DNA of 64,000 nucleotides. Source: Actinokineospora iranica. Its GTDB lineage: Bacteria; Actinomycetota; Actinomycetes; Mycobacteriales; Pseudonocardiaceae. The stretch lies in assembly GCF_900101685.1 (NCBI RefSeq), contig NZ_FMZZ01000001.1, positions 372,001 to 436,000 of the forward strand, in the 5' to 3' direction. Below are positions 35,475-43,182 of the stretch, piece after piece. Both the position numbers and the translations under genes were made by a program. Position 1 is the stretch's first letter. Each line of letters begins with the position of its first letter. Below the pieces are notes generated by a model that saw nothing but the letters and a program-made list of their open reading frames with translations, was not told the DNA's origin and did no database searches.

Positions 35475-36874
35475 GGCCCGTACACCGCCGTTCCCGCGGT
35501 GTCGGACGAGTCCTTGGCGAGTTTGCGGCTCAGGTACAGGTACTCCAGGGCCAGTTCGACCGCGGCGGCGATCCGGCCGGGCGAGTCGGTGGCCTTCACG
35601 TCCAGGCGGGCGGCGACCTCGTGCAGCACCGGCAGTTCCGGCAGCGCCGCCAGCACCTCCGCGCCGGGCACCCGCTCACCGGTGGCGACCAGGTGGCCGT
35701 CGACCACCGCGTCGACCAGCGGCCCCAGGTCGAGCCCGGCGAACCGGTCGCGGGCGGTCTCGGCGACCGCGCGGCGCAGCAGGTGGGTCAGGTGCTCGGT
35801 CTCCCGGCCTTCCTCGCCGGACTCGAACTCCAGCTTGCCGCGCAGCACCGCGGGCACCGACTCCAGGTCGATGGGCCGGGCCACCGCCGGGTCCTCGCCG
35901 ATCAGCGCAGCGCGCCGCAGCGCGGCCGCGCCGACGGTCTCCGCCGCGGCCACGGCGAAGCGGGCGGACACACCGGAGCGCTGGTCGATCGCCGATGAGT
36001 CACGCAGGTTGCGCACGAATCGGGCCAGCACCTCCAGCAGCGGGTCGCCGACCTCGGCCACCAGGTCCGCCTCCTGCCGCACCACGTCGACCTCCGCGGC
36101 GACGCTGCGCGGGTAGTGCGTGCGGATCTCGGCGCCGAAGCGGTCCTTGAGCGGGGTGATGATCCGGCCGCGGTTGGTGTAGTCCTCGGGGTTGGCTGTG
36201 GCCACCAGCAACACTTCCAGCGGCAGCCGCAACGTGTAGCCGCGCACCTGGATGTCGCGTTCCTCCATCACGTTGAGCAGCGCGACCTGGATGCGCTCGG
36301 CGAGGTCAGGCAGCTCGTTGACCGCGACGATGCCCCGGTGCGCGCGCGGGACGAGTCCGAAGTGGATGGTCTCAGGGTCGCCAAGGGCGCGGCCCTCTGC
36401 GACCTTCACCGGGTCGACGTCGCCGATCAGGTCGCCGACGGAGGTGTCCGGGGTGGCCAGCTTCTCGCTGTAGCGCTCGGACCGGTGCCGCCAGGCCACC
36501 GGCAGCGCGTCCCCCAGTTCCTCGGCCAGCCGCAGCGAGCGCGGCGTGATCGGCTCCAGCGGGTGCTCCCCAAGCTCGGAGCCCTCGATGACCGGGCTCC
36601 ACTCGTCCAGCAGACCCACCAGGGTCCGCAGCAGCCGGGTCTTGCCCTGCCCGCGCTCCCCCAACAACACGATGTCGTGCCCGGCGAGCAGCGCCCGCTC
36701 CAGCTGGGGCAGCACGGTCTGCCCGAACCCCACGATCCCCGGCCACGGATCGCGCCCCGCGCGCAGGGCGGCCAGCAGGTTGTCCCGAATCTCGGCCTTG
36801 ACGGCCTTGGGCGCGTGGCCTTGGGCGCGAAGCTCACCGACGGTGCGGGGCGCGGTGGCGGGGGGCATGTTCAC
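35471..36874 (-). CDS. MoxR/magnesium chelatase I-like AAA+ ATPase
   Basis: The 467-residue ATPase has Walker A LLGERGQGKTRLLR, Walker B region GIVAVNELPDLAERIQVALL, the pre-sensor insertion VMEERDIQVRGYTLRLPLEV and sensor LVATANPEDYTNRGRIITPL. GTG 36874 is chosen because GAGGAG is 8 bases upstream; the first in-frame GTG (36883) abuts that site. It should power the VWA partner encoded immediately downstream with a 4-bp overlap. A second, unrelated MoxR-VWA module occurs at 54.5-57.5 kb. Confidence 0.9.
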   Translation of the reverse strand: MNMPPATAPRTVGELRAQGHAPKAVKAEIRDNLLAALRAGRDPWPGIVGFGQTVLPQLERALLAGHDIVLLGERGQGKTRLLRTLVGLLDEWSPVIEGSELGEHPLEPITPRSLRLAEELGDALPVAWRHRSERYSEKLATPDTSVGDLIGDVDPVKVAEGRALGDPETIHFGLVPRAHRGIVAVNELPDLAERIQVALLNVMEERDIQVRGYTLRLPLEVLLVATANPEDYTNRGRIITPLKDRFGAEIRTHYPRSVAAEVDVVRQEADLVAEVGDPLLEVLARFVRNLRDSSAIDQRSGVSARFAVAAAETVGAAALRRAALIGEDPAVARPIDLESVPAVLRGKLEFESGEEGRETEHLTHLLRRAVAETARDRFAGLDLGPLVDAVVDGHLVATGERVPGAEVLAALPELPVLHEVAARLDVKATDSPGRIAAAVELALEYLYLSRKLAKDSSDTAGTAVYGP

Positions 36875-36941
36875 AACGGTCACTCCTCGACGTTACGCAG
36901 ATTCCGGCGACCGGTCGATGTGGAGTGGACTCCAGGGGCCC

Positions 36942-38101
36942 TCACGCCAGCCGGTGGCTGCCCTCGGCTGGCTCTTCGTGCTCCTCGGCGGCGAGCGCGG
37001 ACACCAGCGCCATCAGCGGGGTGATCGCGACCAGAACAGCCCCGAGCACCAGTCGCTGAACCTTGACGGTGCGGGCGCACCGCCAGGAGATGGCGGCGTG
37101 GGCGACCAGATAGAGCGCCGTGCCCCCGAACAGCTCCCACAAGGGCGGCCCGTGCAGATGGTCGGCGGCGGTGTGCCCGTCAGCGCCGCCGACATACCCG
37201 AGCACCTTCTTGAGCCCCAGCGCCAGCATCACCACCCCCACGATCAGCGGCAGATGCAGAAACGAGAACGCCGACCGCGCCAACCGCGTCCGCGCGACCC
37301 CAGTGGCCCGGGCAAGCGCCCGTTCAGCGATGAGCGCATGGGTGTCGAAATACGCCACCACAAGCACGCGGAAACGGTAAGCCCCAAAACAGCCGCCACA
37401 ATGATCGGCCAGGAAATCGCCAGGTGATGCACCCCGACCCCGATGGCCACGATCGACTCCCCCAGCGCGATGATCACAATCAACCCATGCCGCTCCGCGA
37501 AGTGCCGAGCCGAGTTGAGCCGCCACCCCGCGCCCCGATGGCGAACGTCCCCCCGTAGTCAGCCACCACCGCCGCGACCCACAGCAACGTCTGCGCGGTC
37601 CCACTGGTCTGGGAGGCGACCAGGAGCAACAGCGTCGCCGAGCATCGTCACCCCGAACTTCACCAACTGCACCCGCAACCCAGGATCACGCGCCGCCGCG
37701 ATCCAGAACAACAGCAGGTGCACCGCCCGCACCACGAAATAGCAGAACGCGAACACCACCGGCCCCGACAACCCACCGTCAAGGTCGTGAAACGCCTCAG
37801 GAATAGCGATCGCGATGAGGAACATGGCCGCCATCGCACCCAACATCGCCGTGCGCGCACGACCCTCATCGGCTTTGACAAGGTTGGACAACCACGAATA
37901 CCCAACCCAACACCACCACACGACCGCCAGCAGCAACGCGCCACGCGCCAAACTGCTCCGCGTCGGATCGTCCGCCATCAACGCCGTAACCTGCGTCAAC
38001 GCGAACACGAACACCAGGTCGAAGAACAACTCCAGTGTCGTAGCCGTGGAACTCTCCGCGACCCGCTCCAACCTGGACCGGGACCATGCGGGCTTGCTCA
38101 C
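36942..38101 (-). pseudogene. LtrA-family (low temperature requirement) membrane protein with three frameshifts
   Basis: From GTG 38101 (AGGA 8 bases upstream) the frame encodes the LtrA start (SSTATTLELFFDLVFVFALT, then several membrane helices to VQLVKFGVTMLGD). Three frame changes then follow within about 280 bp: near 37640 (continuing TLLLLVASQTSGTAQTLLWV), near 37530 (continuing GLIVIIALGESIVAIGVGVH) and near 37360 (continuing YFDTHALIAERALA), ending at 36942. Together the pieces make one complete LtrA of about 385 residues. The pieces are otherwise undamaged, so either inactivation is recent or the assembly has base errors here. Confidence 0.8.
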
Positions 38102-38407
38102 ACCCGCATCCTGACACGCTCCACCCCTCTCCACGCCCCGCAAAGCAGGTCATCCCCCACCCGCCGGCCGCACCCGAAGGCCACCCGAGCCTCCTGCCGT
38201 CCGCACCTGCCCCCGCAGGCGAGTTCTGAAGACCACCGGCACCATCACCAGGATCGATCCCGCGCGCCGGGCTCCCTGACTCTTCGGCAGGAGCCCGACA
38301 AAGACGCCCAGACCCGTTGTCGCGGTGCGGGCTGACGTGCACAGCCGGGTACAGGAACTGCCCGCATCACCGCCTGAGCCGCGGTGTCATTTCGTCACCG
38401 ATGGTCA
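38102..38407. other. Intergenic region with no recognisable feature
   Basis: This 306-bp stretch lies upstream of the LtrA gene and downstream of the sigma-factor fragment. No gene, repeat or strong hairpin was found. It should contain the LtrA promoter. Confidence 0.5.
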
Positions 38408-38475
38408 TCACAGGGTGAACGGAGGGGCCTCGGATTCGGCGCGGGTCAGCTTCTGCGGGTCGCGGACGTGGTTGA
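38408..38475 (-). pseudogene. C-terminal scrap of a second SigJ (ECF41) gene
   Basis: This segment reads NHVRDPQKLTRAESEAPPFT-L-stop and is a diverged direct repeat of the 3' end of the adjacent intact sigma gene (YHVRNPEKLTRVESETPLTL). It includes the ECF41 NPDKL-type motif. It appears to be the remains of a tandem duplicate whose body was deleted. Confidence 0.75.
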
Positions 38476-38498
38476 GGGGCGCCAGTCCGCGACCGGTG

Positions 38499-39473
38499 TC
38501 ATCGCAGGGTGAGTGGGGTTTCGGATTCGACGCGGGTCAGCTTCTCCGGGTTGCGGACGTGGTAGAGACCGGTGATGCGGGCGTCCTCGACGCGAACCGC
38601 GATGACACCGTCGAGTTCGCCGTTCACGCGGAGAACGAGTGCCGGGCTGCCGTTGACCACGGCCGGGCCAACGGTGAGCGTGGCATCGGTCTTGGTGAGA
38701 CCGCCGACGATGAAGCGGGCGACCTTGTCCGCGCCGGTGATCGGCCGCGGCGCGGCCTGCTTGATGCCGCCGCCGTCGCTGATGGCGACGACCTCGGGGG
38801 CGAGCACATCGAGCAGACCCTGAAGGTCCCGGGTTTCCAGCGCCCGCTGGAACGCCGCCAGAGCGGCCCGGGTCTGGCTCTGGGTGACCACATGGCGCGG
38901 CTGGCGGGCTTCGACGTGGCGGCGGGCGCGGTGGGCGATCTGGTGGATGGCCGCGGGGGTCTTGCCGACGGCGGCCGCGATCTCGTCGTAGCCGATGCCG
39001 AAGGCCTCGCGCAGCACGAACACGGCCCGCTCGGTCGGCGTCAGTGTCTCCAGGACGAGCATGAGCGCCATCGATACGCTCTCGGCGAGCTCGATGTCCT
39101 CGGCCACGTCCGGCGCGGTCAGTAGCGGCTCCGGCAGCCAGGATCCGACATAGGCCTCCCTGCGGCGTTTCAGCGTGCGCAGCCGGTTGAGCGACAGGCG
39201 GGTCGTGATCCGGACCAGGTAGGCGCGCTGGTCGCGCACCCGCCCCGCGTCGGCCTCGACCCACCGCAGCCAGGTCTCCTGCAGGACGTCCTCGGCGTCG
39301 GCCGCCGAGCCGAGCATCTCGTAGGCGACGGTGAACAGCAGGTTGCGGTGGGCGACGAACACCTCAGTCGACCGGTCCGTGGCGTGGTCGCCCCTAGCCG
39401 GATGCTCTCCGTCACGACCGGCCCCCGGTTGCCCGCCGCCTTCACGCTTTACATTCACAACGTCCTCATTCAC
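38499..39473 (-). CDS. sigJ: ECF41-group RNA polymerase sigma factor (SigJ-like) with SnoaL-like C-terminal domain
   Basis: The 324-residue protein has sigma region 2 (VFVAHRNLLFTVAYEMLGSA, DAEDVLQETWLRWVE), region 4 (LTPTERAVFVLREAFGIGYD, EIAAAVGKTPAAIHQIAHRA) and a C-terminal SnoaL/NTF2-like domain. All ECF41 hallmarks are present: SWLPEP between regions 2 and 4, DGGG in the linker and NPEKL near the end. In ECF41 sigmas the C-terminal domain replaces an anti-sigma factor. The partner oxidoreductase lies immediately upstream on the same strand with an ECF41-like promoter. The start is GTG 39473 or GTG 39458. Confidence 0.92.
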   Translation of the reverse strand: MNEDVVNVKREGGGQPGAGRDGEHPARGDHATDRSTEVFVAHRNLLFTVAYEMLGSAADAEDVLQETWLRWVEADAGRVRDQRAYLVRITTRLSLNRLRTLKRRREAYVGSWLPEPLLTAPDVAEDIELAESVSMALMLVLETLTPTERAVFVLREAFGIGYDEIAAAVGKTPAAIHQIAHRARRHVEARQPRHVVTQSQTRAALAAFQRALETRDLQGLLDVLAPEVVAISDGGGIKQAAPRPITGADKVARFIVGGLTKTDATLTVGPAVVNGSPALVLRVNGELDGVIAVRVEDARITGLYHVRNPEKLTRVESETPLTLR

Positions 39474-39548
39474 TGGTAGCCGTCCGAGCCGAGCCGCCGG
39501 GTTTGGTGCGATCGAGAATGAGACACCTCTCGCCGCACGGCACACAGC

Positions 39549-39578
39549 CCCGATCCGCTCACGATCGACCGGATCGGG
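39549..39578 (-). terminator. Hairpin between the oxidoreductase and sigma-factor genes
   Basis: CCCGATCCG (39549-39557) and CGGATCGGG (39570-39578) form a perfect 9-bp stem with a 12-base loop, directly after the oxidoreductase stop. It may partly uncouple the sigma gene from the upstream promoter. Confidence 0.6.
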
Positions 39579-39596
39579 CCATCGATACGTACCCGT

Positions 39597-40784
39597 TCAG
39601 CGCGGAGCCTGCGCCTTGTCGCGCTCGGTCTGCAGCCGCTGCCAGCGCTTGGCATCCCGGAACTTCCAGGTGTACCAACCGGGCGTGCGCGCTTCGTGGG
39701 CCAGATGTTCGATCAAGCCCGTGTAGCTGCTCTCCTTGACCTTCCCGCCCAGGCGGCCACCGAGGGAGAACCTGTTCGCGGTGTCGTCCTTGGCGGCCAG
39801 CTGCACGATGGCGACGCGCCGCCCCAGGCTGACGCACAGGCCGAAGAACCCCACCTCGATCAGTCCCGGTTGCTCACCGGCGATCCGGGCCAGCACCGTG
39901 TCGGCGGCGTGCGCGCCCAGCGGATTCGCGGCCTGGCAACTCATCCGCAGTGGCAGGTCCGACGGCGCCGCCGAGTCCCCAGCCGCGACGATGCGCTCGT
40001 CGTCCACGCTGGTCAAGGTCTCGTCGGTGAGCAGGCGACCGGCGGCGTCGGTGCTCAACCCGCTACGCACGGCCAGGTCCGGCACACCGAACCCGGCGGT
40101 CCAGATGGTCACCGCGCTCGGCAACTCGCGGCCGCCACCGAGCCGCACGGTATCGCGCGCCAGGGCCGTCACCTTCGCGTCCGGGCCGCCGAGCACCGTC
40201 ACCCCGAGCTTGGCTAGTCGTTTCACAACCGAGCGTCGAACCCGAGGATGCAGGTACGGGCCGAGCACCCCGCCGCATACCAGCGTCACGGTGCGGCCCG
40301 CCTCCGCCAACTCAGCGGCGACCTCGATGCCGAGCATCCCGGCACCGACAACCGTCACCATGGCCGTCGCGGGTGCGGCGCCCAGGACCGGACGCAGCCG
40401 CCGCACCTCCTCCAGGGTGGCGATCGGGTAGGCGAACTCCGTCCCTCCGGGCACTCCCGGTTCAGCGCTGCCACTGCCGACCGCGTAGATCAGGTAGTCG
40501 TAGCCAACCGTGCCGCCCGACGCCAACGCCACGCCGCGCTCGGCCACGTCGATCCGTGTCGCGGTGTCGACGACCAGCCGGACGCGCTCGGCCAGGACAT
40601 CTCGGTAGTCGACGACCGCGTCGCCGGACCCGGCCGCCAGTTGGTGCAGGCGGATTCGGTGGACGAAGGTGGGGCGCGGGTTGATCAGGGTTACGGTCAC
40701 GTCGTGACGCTGGGTGAGACGGTTGGCCGCCATCACACCGGCGTATCCACCGCCGATCACGACCACCTCGGTGTTCTTGCTCAT
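39597..40784 (-). CDS. FAD-dependent NAD(P)H oxidoreductase (type II NADH dehydrogenase-like), probable ECF41 target
   Basis: The 395-residue protein starts at ATG 40784 with GGGGAG 6 bases upstream. The FAD motif is VVVIGGGYAGVMAANRL, the second nucleotide motif is VTVVGAGMLGIEVAAELAEA, and the C-terminal FAD contact is ERIVAAGDSAAPSD. It belongs to the NDH-2/disulfide reductase-like group. Oxidoreductases of this type sit next to ECF41 sigma genes and are their direct targets; a matching promoter is seen 36-62 bp upstream. The electron acceptor is unknown. Confidence 0.92.
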   Translation of the reverse strand: MSKNTEVVVIGGGYAGVMAANRLTQRHDVTVTLINPRPTFVHRIRLHQLAAGSGDAVVDYRDVLAERVRLVVDTATRIDVAERGVALASGGTVGYDYLIYAVGSGSAEPGVPGGTEFAYPIATLEEVRRLRPVLGAAPATAMVTVVGAGMLGIEVAAELAEAGRTVTLVCGGVLGPYLHPRVRRSVVKRLAKLGVTVLGGPDAKVTALARDTVRLGGGRELPSAVTIWTAGFGVPDLAVRSGLSTDAAGRLLTDETLTSVDDERIVAAGDSAAPSDLPLRMSCQAANPLGAHAADTVLARIAGEQPGLIEVGFFGLCVSLGRRVAIVQLAAKDDTANRFSLGGRLGGKVKESSYTGLIEHLAHEARTPGWYTWKFRDAKRWQRLQTERDKAQAPR

Positions 40785-40819
40785 GGTGTCTCCCCTCGTT
40801 TCCGGAAGGTCGACCACAA

Positions 40820-40846
40820 GACACCGCATGAACGGACGTTCTGACA
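40820..40846 (-). promoter_or_regulatory. Probable ECF41 promoter of the oxidoreductase gene
   Basis: On the minus strand TGTCAGA (40846-40840) and TGTC (40823-40820) are separated by exactly 16 bases. This matches the known ECF41 promoter pattern TGTCACA-N16-CGTC with one substitution in each element. The start codon lies 36 bp downstream. Confidence 0.65.
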
Positions 40847-41016
40847 GCGTGTAGGACAGATCACTCCGCAGGTGCGGGCTTGGTGACTGGCAGGACTCTC
40901 AGCGCGTGACGGCAGTGAGCCGCTGCGCTGTCCGCACGCGACTGGTGGCGCGTGCGAAACCCGGGAGCGGGTTCATCGCGGCACGGGCACTGCGCCTGGC
41001 CGCGGTCGGCCGCGGG

Positions 41017-41706
41017 TCACCACTGGGTGATGAGGGGTGCGTCCGGTTCGTGCCGCCGCCAGGCTTCGGCGAGGCGGGTCAAGCGGGTGGGGGCGGCGAT
41101 GCCGCGCACGAATGCGATCTTGCCGCCTGCGATGTCGAACGTCACGGCGCCGACGACCCGGTCGCCGAGCACGAAGAGGATGGCGGGACCGCGGTTGACG
41201 AGCGCGTAGTGGACGGCCGGCGTGCCGCCGATGAATCGCCGTTTCGCGGGTGTGGGTGTGAGGCCGGCCCGTGCCACGGCGGCGATGCGCTGCGGAGCGT
41301 CGTACCGCAGCAACACCTCGGTCAGGCCTGCGCCGTCGGAGATCGCGGTCGCGTCGTCGGTGAGCAGCGCCACCAGCCGTTCGGTGCGGCCAGATGAGGC
41401 GGCGGCGAGGAATTCCTCGGCGATCCTGCGGGCGGATGCCGGGTCGACTTCGCCGCGGCGGCGCGCGGCGGCGATGCGGTGCCGGGCCCGGTGGAGGTGC
41501 TGCTGGCTTGCGGACTCGGTGATGTCGAGGATCTCGGCGATTTCGGCGTGACTGTGGGAGAACGCTTCGCGCAGGAGGTAGACGGCCCGTTCGAGGGGTG
41601 ACAGGCGCTCCATGAGGGTCAGCACGGCCAGGGAGACCGATTCGCGCTGCTCGAAAGTGTCGGCCGGGCCGAGCATCGGGTCGCCGTCGAGGAGCAACCG
41701 GATCAT
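41017..41706 (-). pseudogene. 5'-truncated SigJ-like sigma factor
   Basis: From about 41706 the frame encodes the ECF41-like segment after the WLPEP motif (LGPADTFEQRESVSLAVLTL), region 4 (LSPLERAVYLLREAFSHSHA, EIAEILDITESASQQHLHRA) and a SnoaL-like C-terminus with DGAG and APTRL in place of DGGG and NPDKL. Sigma region 2 is missing; the open frame upstream has no homology and passes into dispersed repeat copy B. Without region 2 it cannot bind a -10 element or core polymerase normally, so it is treated as dead. It may instead be a stand-alone region 4/SnoaL protein. Confidence 0.75.
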
Positions 41707-41765
41707 GCATCGGCTGCAACTCCTCGGAGTTCGAGGCTTCCCACCCGTCTTGCACACGGCGTTCT

Positions 41766-41832
41766 TCCTTCGCAGGGGCCCGACGACACCACTCCACCCC
41801 ATCGAGCAGACCCCACAGCCAGCCACCGGATA
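41766..41832 (-). repeat. Dispersed repeat copy B
   Basis: Positions 41798-41817 are the exact reverse complement of the 20-mer at 4294-4313. The flank GATGGGGTGGAGTG (minus strand) also recurs in copy D near 50.6 kb. The copy lies about 60 bp from the truncation point of the neighbouring sigma gene and ends about 12 bp before the next start codon. Confidence 0.7.
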
Positions 41833-41843
41833 AGTTGAGCAGC

Positions 41844-42326
41844 ATGGCTCTCCGACTGCGCTGGGACCCAGCCCCAGCAGACTGGGCGGACGGAATCCGG
41901 GCAACCGTCCCCTTCGCCCGCTGGGTTCCCTGGTTCGCAGCCGCCTTCGGCGCCTTCTCCGCCGCCCTGCTGGTCCTCGACTTCACCGCCCCGGGCATCT
42001 TCGGCCTCACCTGCGCCCTGGTGATCGCCGCGCTCCCAGCGGCAGGAGTGCGCCTGTCCTTCCGCCGCAACCCCGTGGCAGGTCGGACAGTCACCGCCGA
42101 CGTGGACGAACGCATGGTCAGGATGATGACCGCCGACGGCACCGCCTACAGCGAGATCACCCTCGCCGATCTCGCGGGCTGGGCGGAGACGCCGCGCAAC
42201 TTCGTGCTGCGCGCCGACTCCGGAGCCTTCCACCCGATCCCCGGTCGGGCCTTCGACAGCACCGAGGACATCGACCGGTTCCGCGACCTGCTCGAACGCG
42301 CCCTGGGGCCCGCGGGCAGGAGCTGA
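41844..42326 (+). CDS. YcxB-like membrane protein
   Basis: The 160-residue protein starts at ATG 41844; a TTG three codons earlier is possible and neither has a good ribosome site. Two hydrophobic helices lie at about 27-75 (FARWVPWFAAAFGAFSAALL, FGLTCALVIAALPAAG). The C-terminal half (VDERMVRMMTADGTAYSEIT, FVLRADSGAFHPIPGRAFDS, DIDRFRDLLERAL) is a PH-like YcxB domain. Members are small membrane proteins of unknown role. Its promoter region overlaps dispersed repeat copy B. Confidence 0.8.
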   Translation: MALRLRWDPAPADWADGIRATVPFARWVPWFAAAFGAFSAALLVLDFTAPGIFGLTCALVIAALPAAGVRLSFRRNPVAGRTVTADVDERMVRMMTADGTAYSEITLADLAGWAETPRNFVLRADSGAFHPIPGRAFDSTEDIDRFRDLLERALGPAGRS

Positions 42327-42365
42327 CCCGACCGGGTTTGCGGGGGTCGCGTACGCTCGGTCCCC

Positions 42366-43160
42366 GTGTCAACTCCGAGTGCGACATTCGCGGTGTGGGT
42401 TTCGGCTTGGTTGCACGGATCCGCCGCCGCCGACGACGTCCTGGACGCACTGCTCCACTGGGCGGAACTGCACGATGTGGTCGCTGTGGACGCCGCGACC
42501 GCCGAATCCCTCGACGTGCCGATGCGCGGGCAAGCTGGCGGCCAGGTGGCCGCGCTGCTGGGGGCCGTGCGCCGGGCCGAGGTGACCGGGGGCAGGCTGG
42601 TGCTCCCCGTCCCCGGTGACGTGCGCGGGCTGGGCGGGCGCAGCGAGTTCGCGGGGACGGCCCTGCACGCCGGTGAGGCGGTGGTGCTGCACGGCGCGCC
42701 GCTGGGGCTGGTGCCGGAGCCGGTCGCCGACGGTGTGCTGCGGTGGACCGTCTTCGACATCGGCGACGCGCCCGCAGCCGAGCACGTGCCCCTCGGCGAG
42801 GCCGAGCACGAGCTGACCGGCGCGATGCGGGTCGCCGCGGGCGTGCTGACCGAGCTTGGGGTGGCCAAGCACCGGGCGGGGGTGCGGGAGGAGATCACCG
42901 CGCGCGTCGCGCACCGCTCGGCCGCGCCGTGGCCGGAGGGCACCCCGCCGCGCGCGCTGCGGGTCCTGCAGCGCGCCAACGAGGTCTCCGCGATCCTGGA
43001 CCTGGCGGGCGAGGACGCCCCGGGCAATGCCCTGTCCTCGTCGGCGGCCCGCAGGCGCGCCGAGGCGCTGCGCCCGCTGTTCGACGCGGTCCGGGTCGCG
43101 CGCCTGGCCGCGGTGGACGAAGCGGTGCGCGTCTTCTCCGACCACGCCGACAAGCACTGA
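42366..43160 (+). CDS. Conserved protein of unknown function, first gene of the WD40-KAP cluster
   Basis: The 264-residue soluble protein starts at GTG 42366. It has a mixed N-terminal domain (AVWVSAWLHGSAAADDVLDA, VTGGRLVLPVPGDVRGL) and a helical C-terminal half (LRVLQRANEVSAILDLAGED). No catalytic motif is recognised. There is no ribosome site; TACGCT at 42352-42357 ends 8 bases before the start, suggesting a leaderless mRNA. The WD40-KAP gene follows after 22 bp. Confidence 0.75.
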   Translation: MSTPSATFAVWVSAWLHGSAAADDVLDALLHWAELHDVVAVDAATAESLDVPMRGQAGGQVAALLGAVRRAEVTGGRLVLPVPGDVRGLGGRSEFAGTALHAGEAVVLHGAPLGLVPEPVADGVLRWTVFDIGDAPAAEHVPLGEAEHELTGAMRVAAGVLTELGVAKHRAGVREEITARVAHRSAAPWPEGTPPRALRVLQRANEVSAILDLAGEDAPGNALSSSAARRRAEALRPLFDAVRVARLAAVDEAVRVFSDHADKH

Positions 43161-43182
43161 CCGACGCGGCATACTGCCTCGG

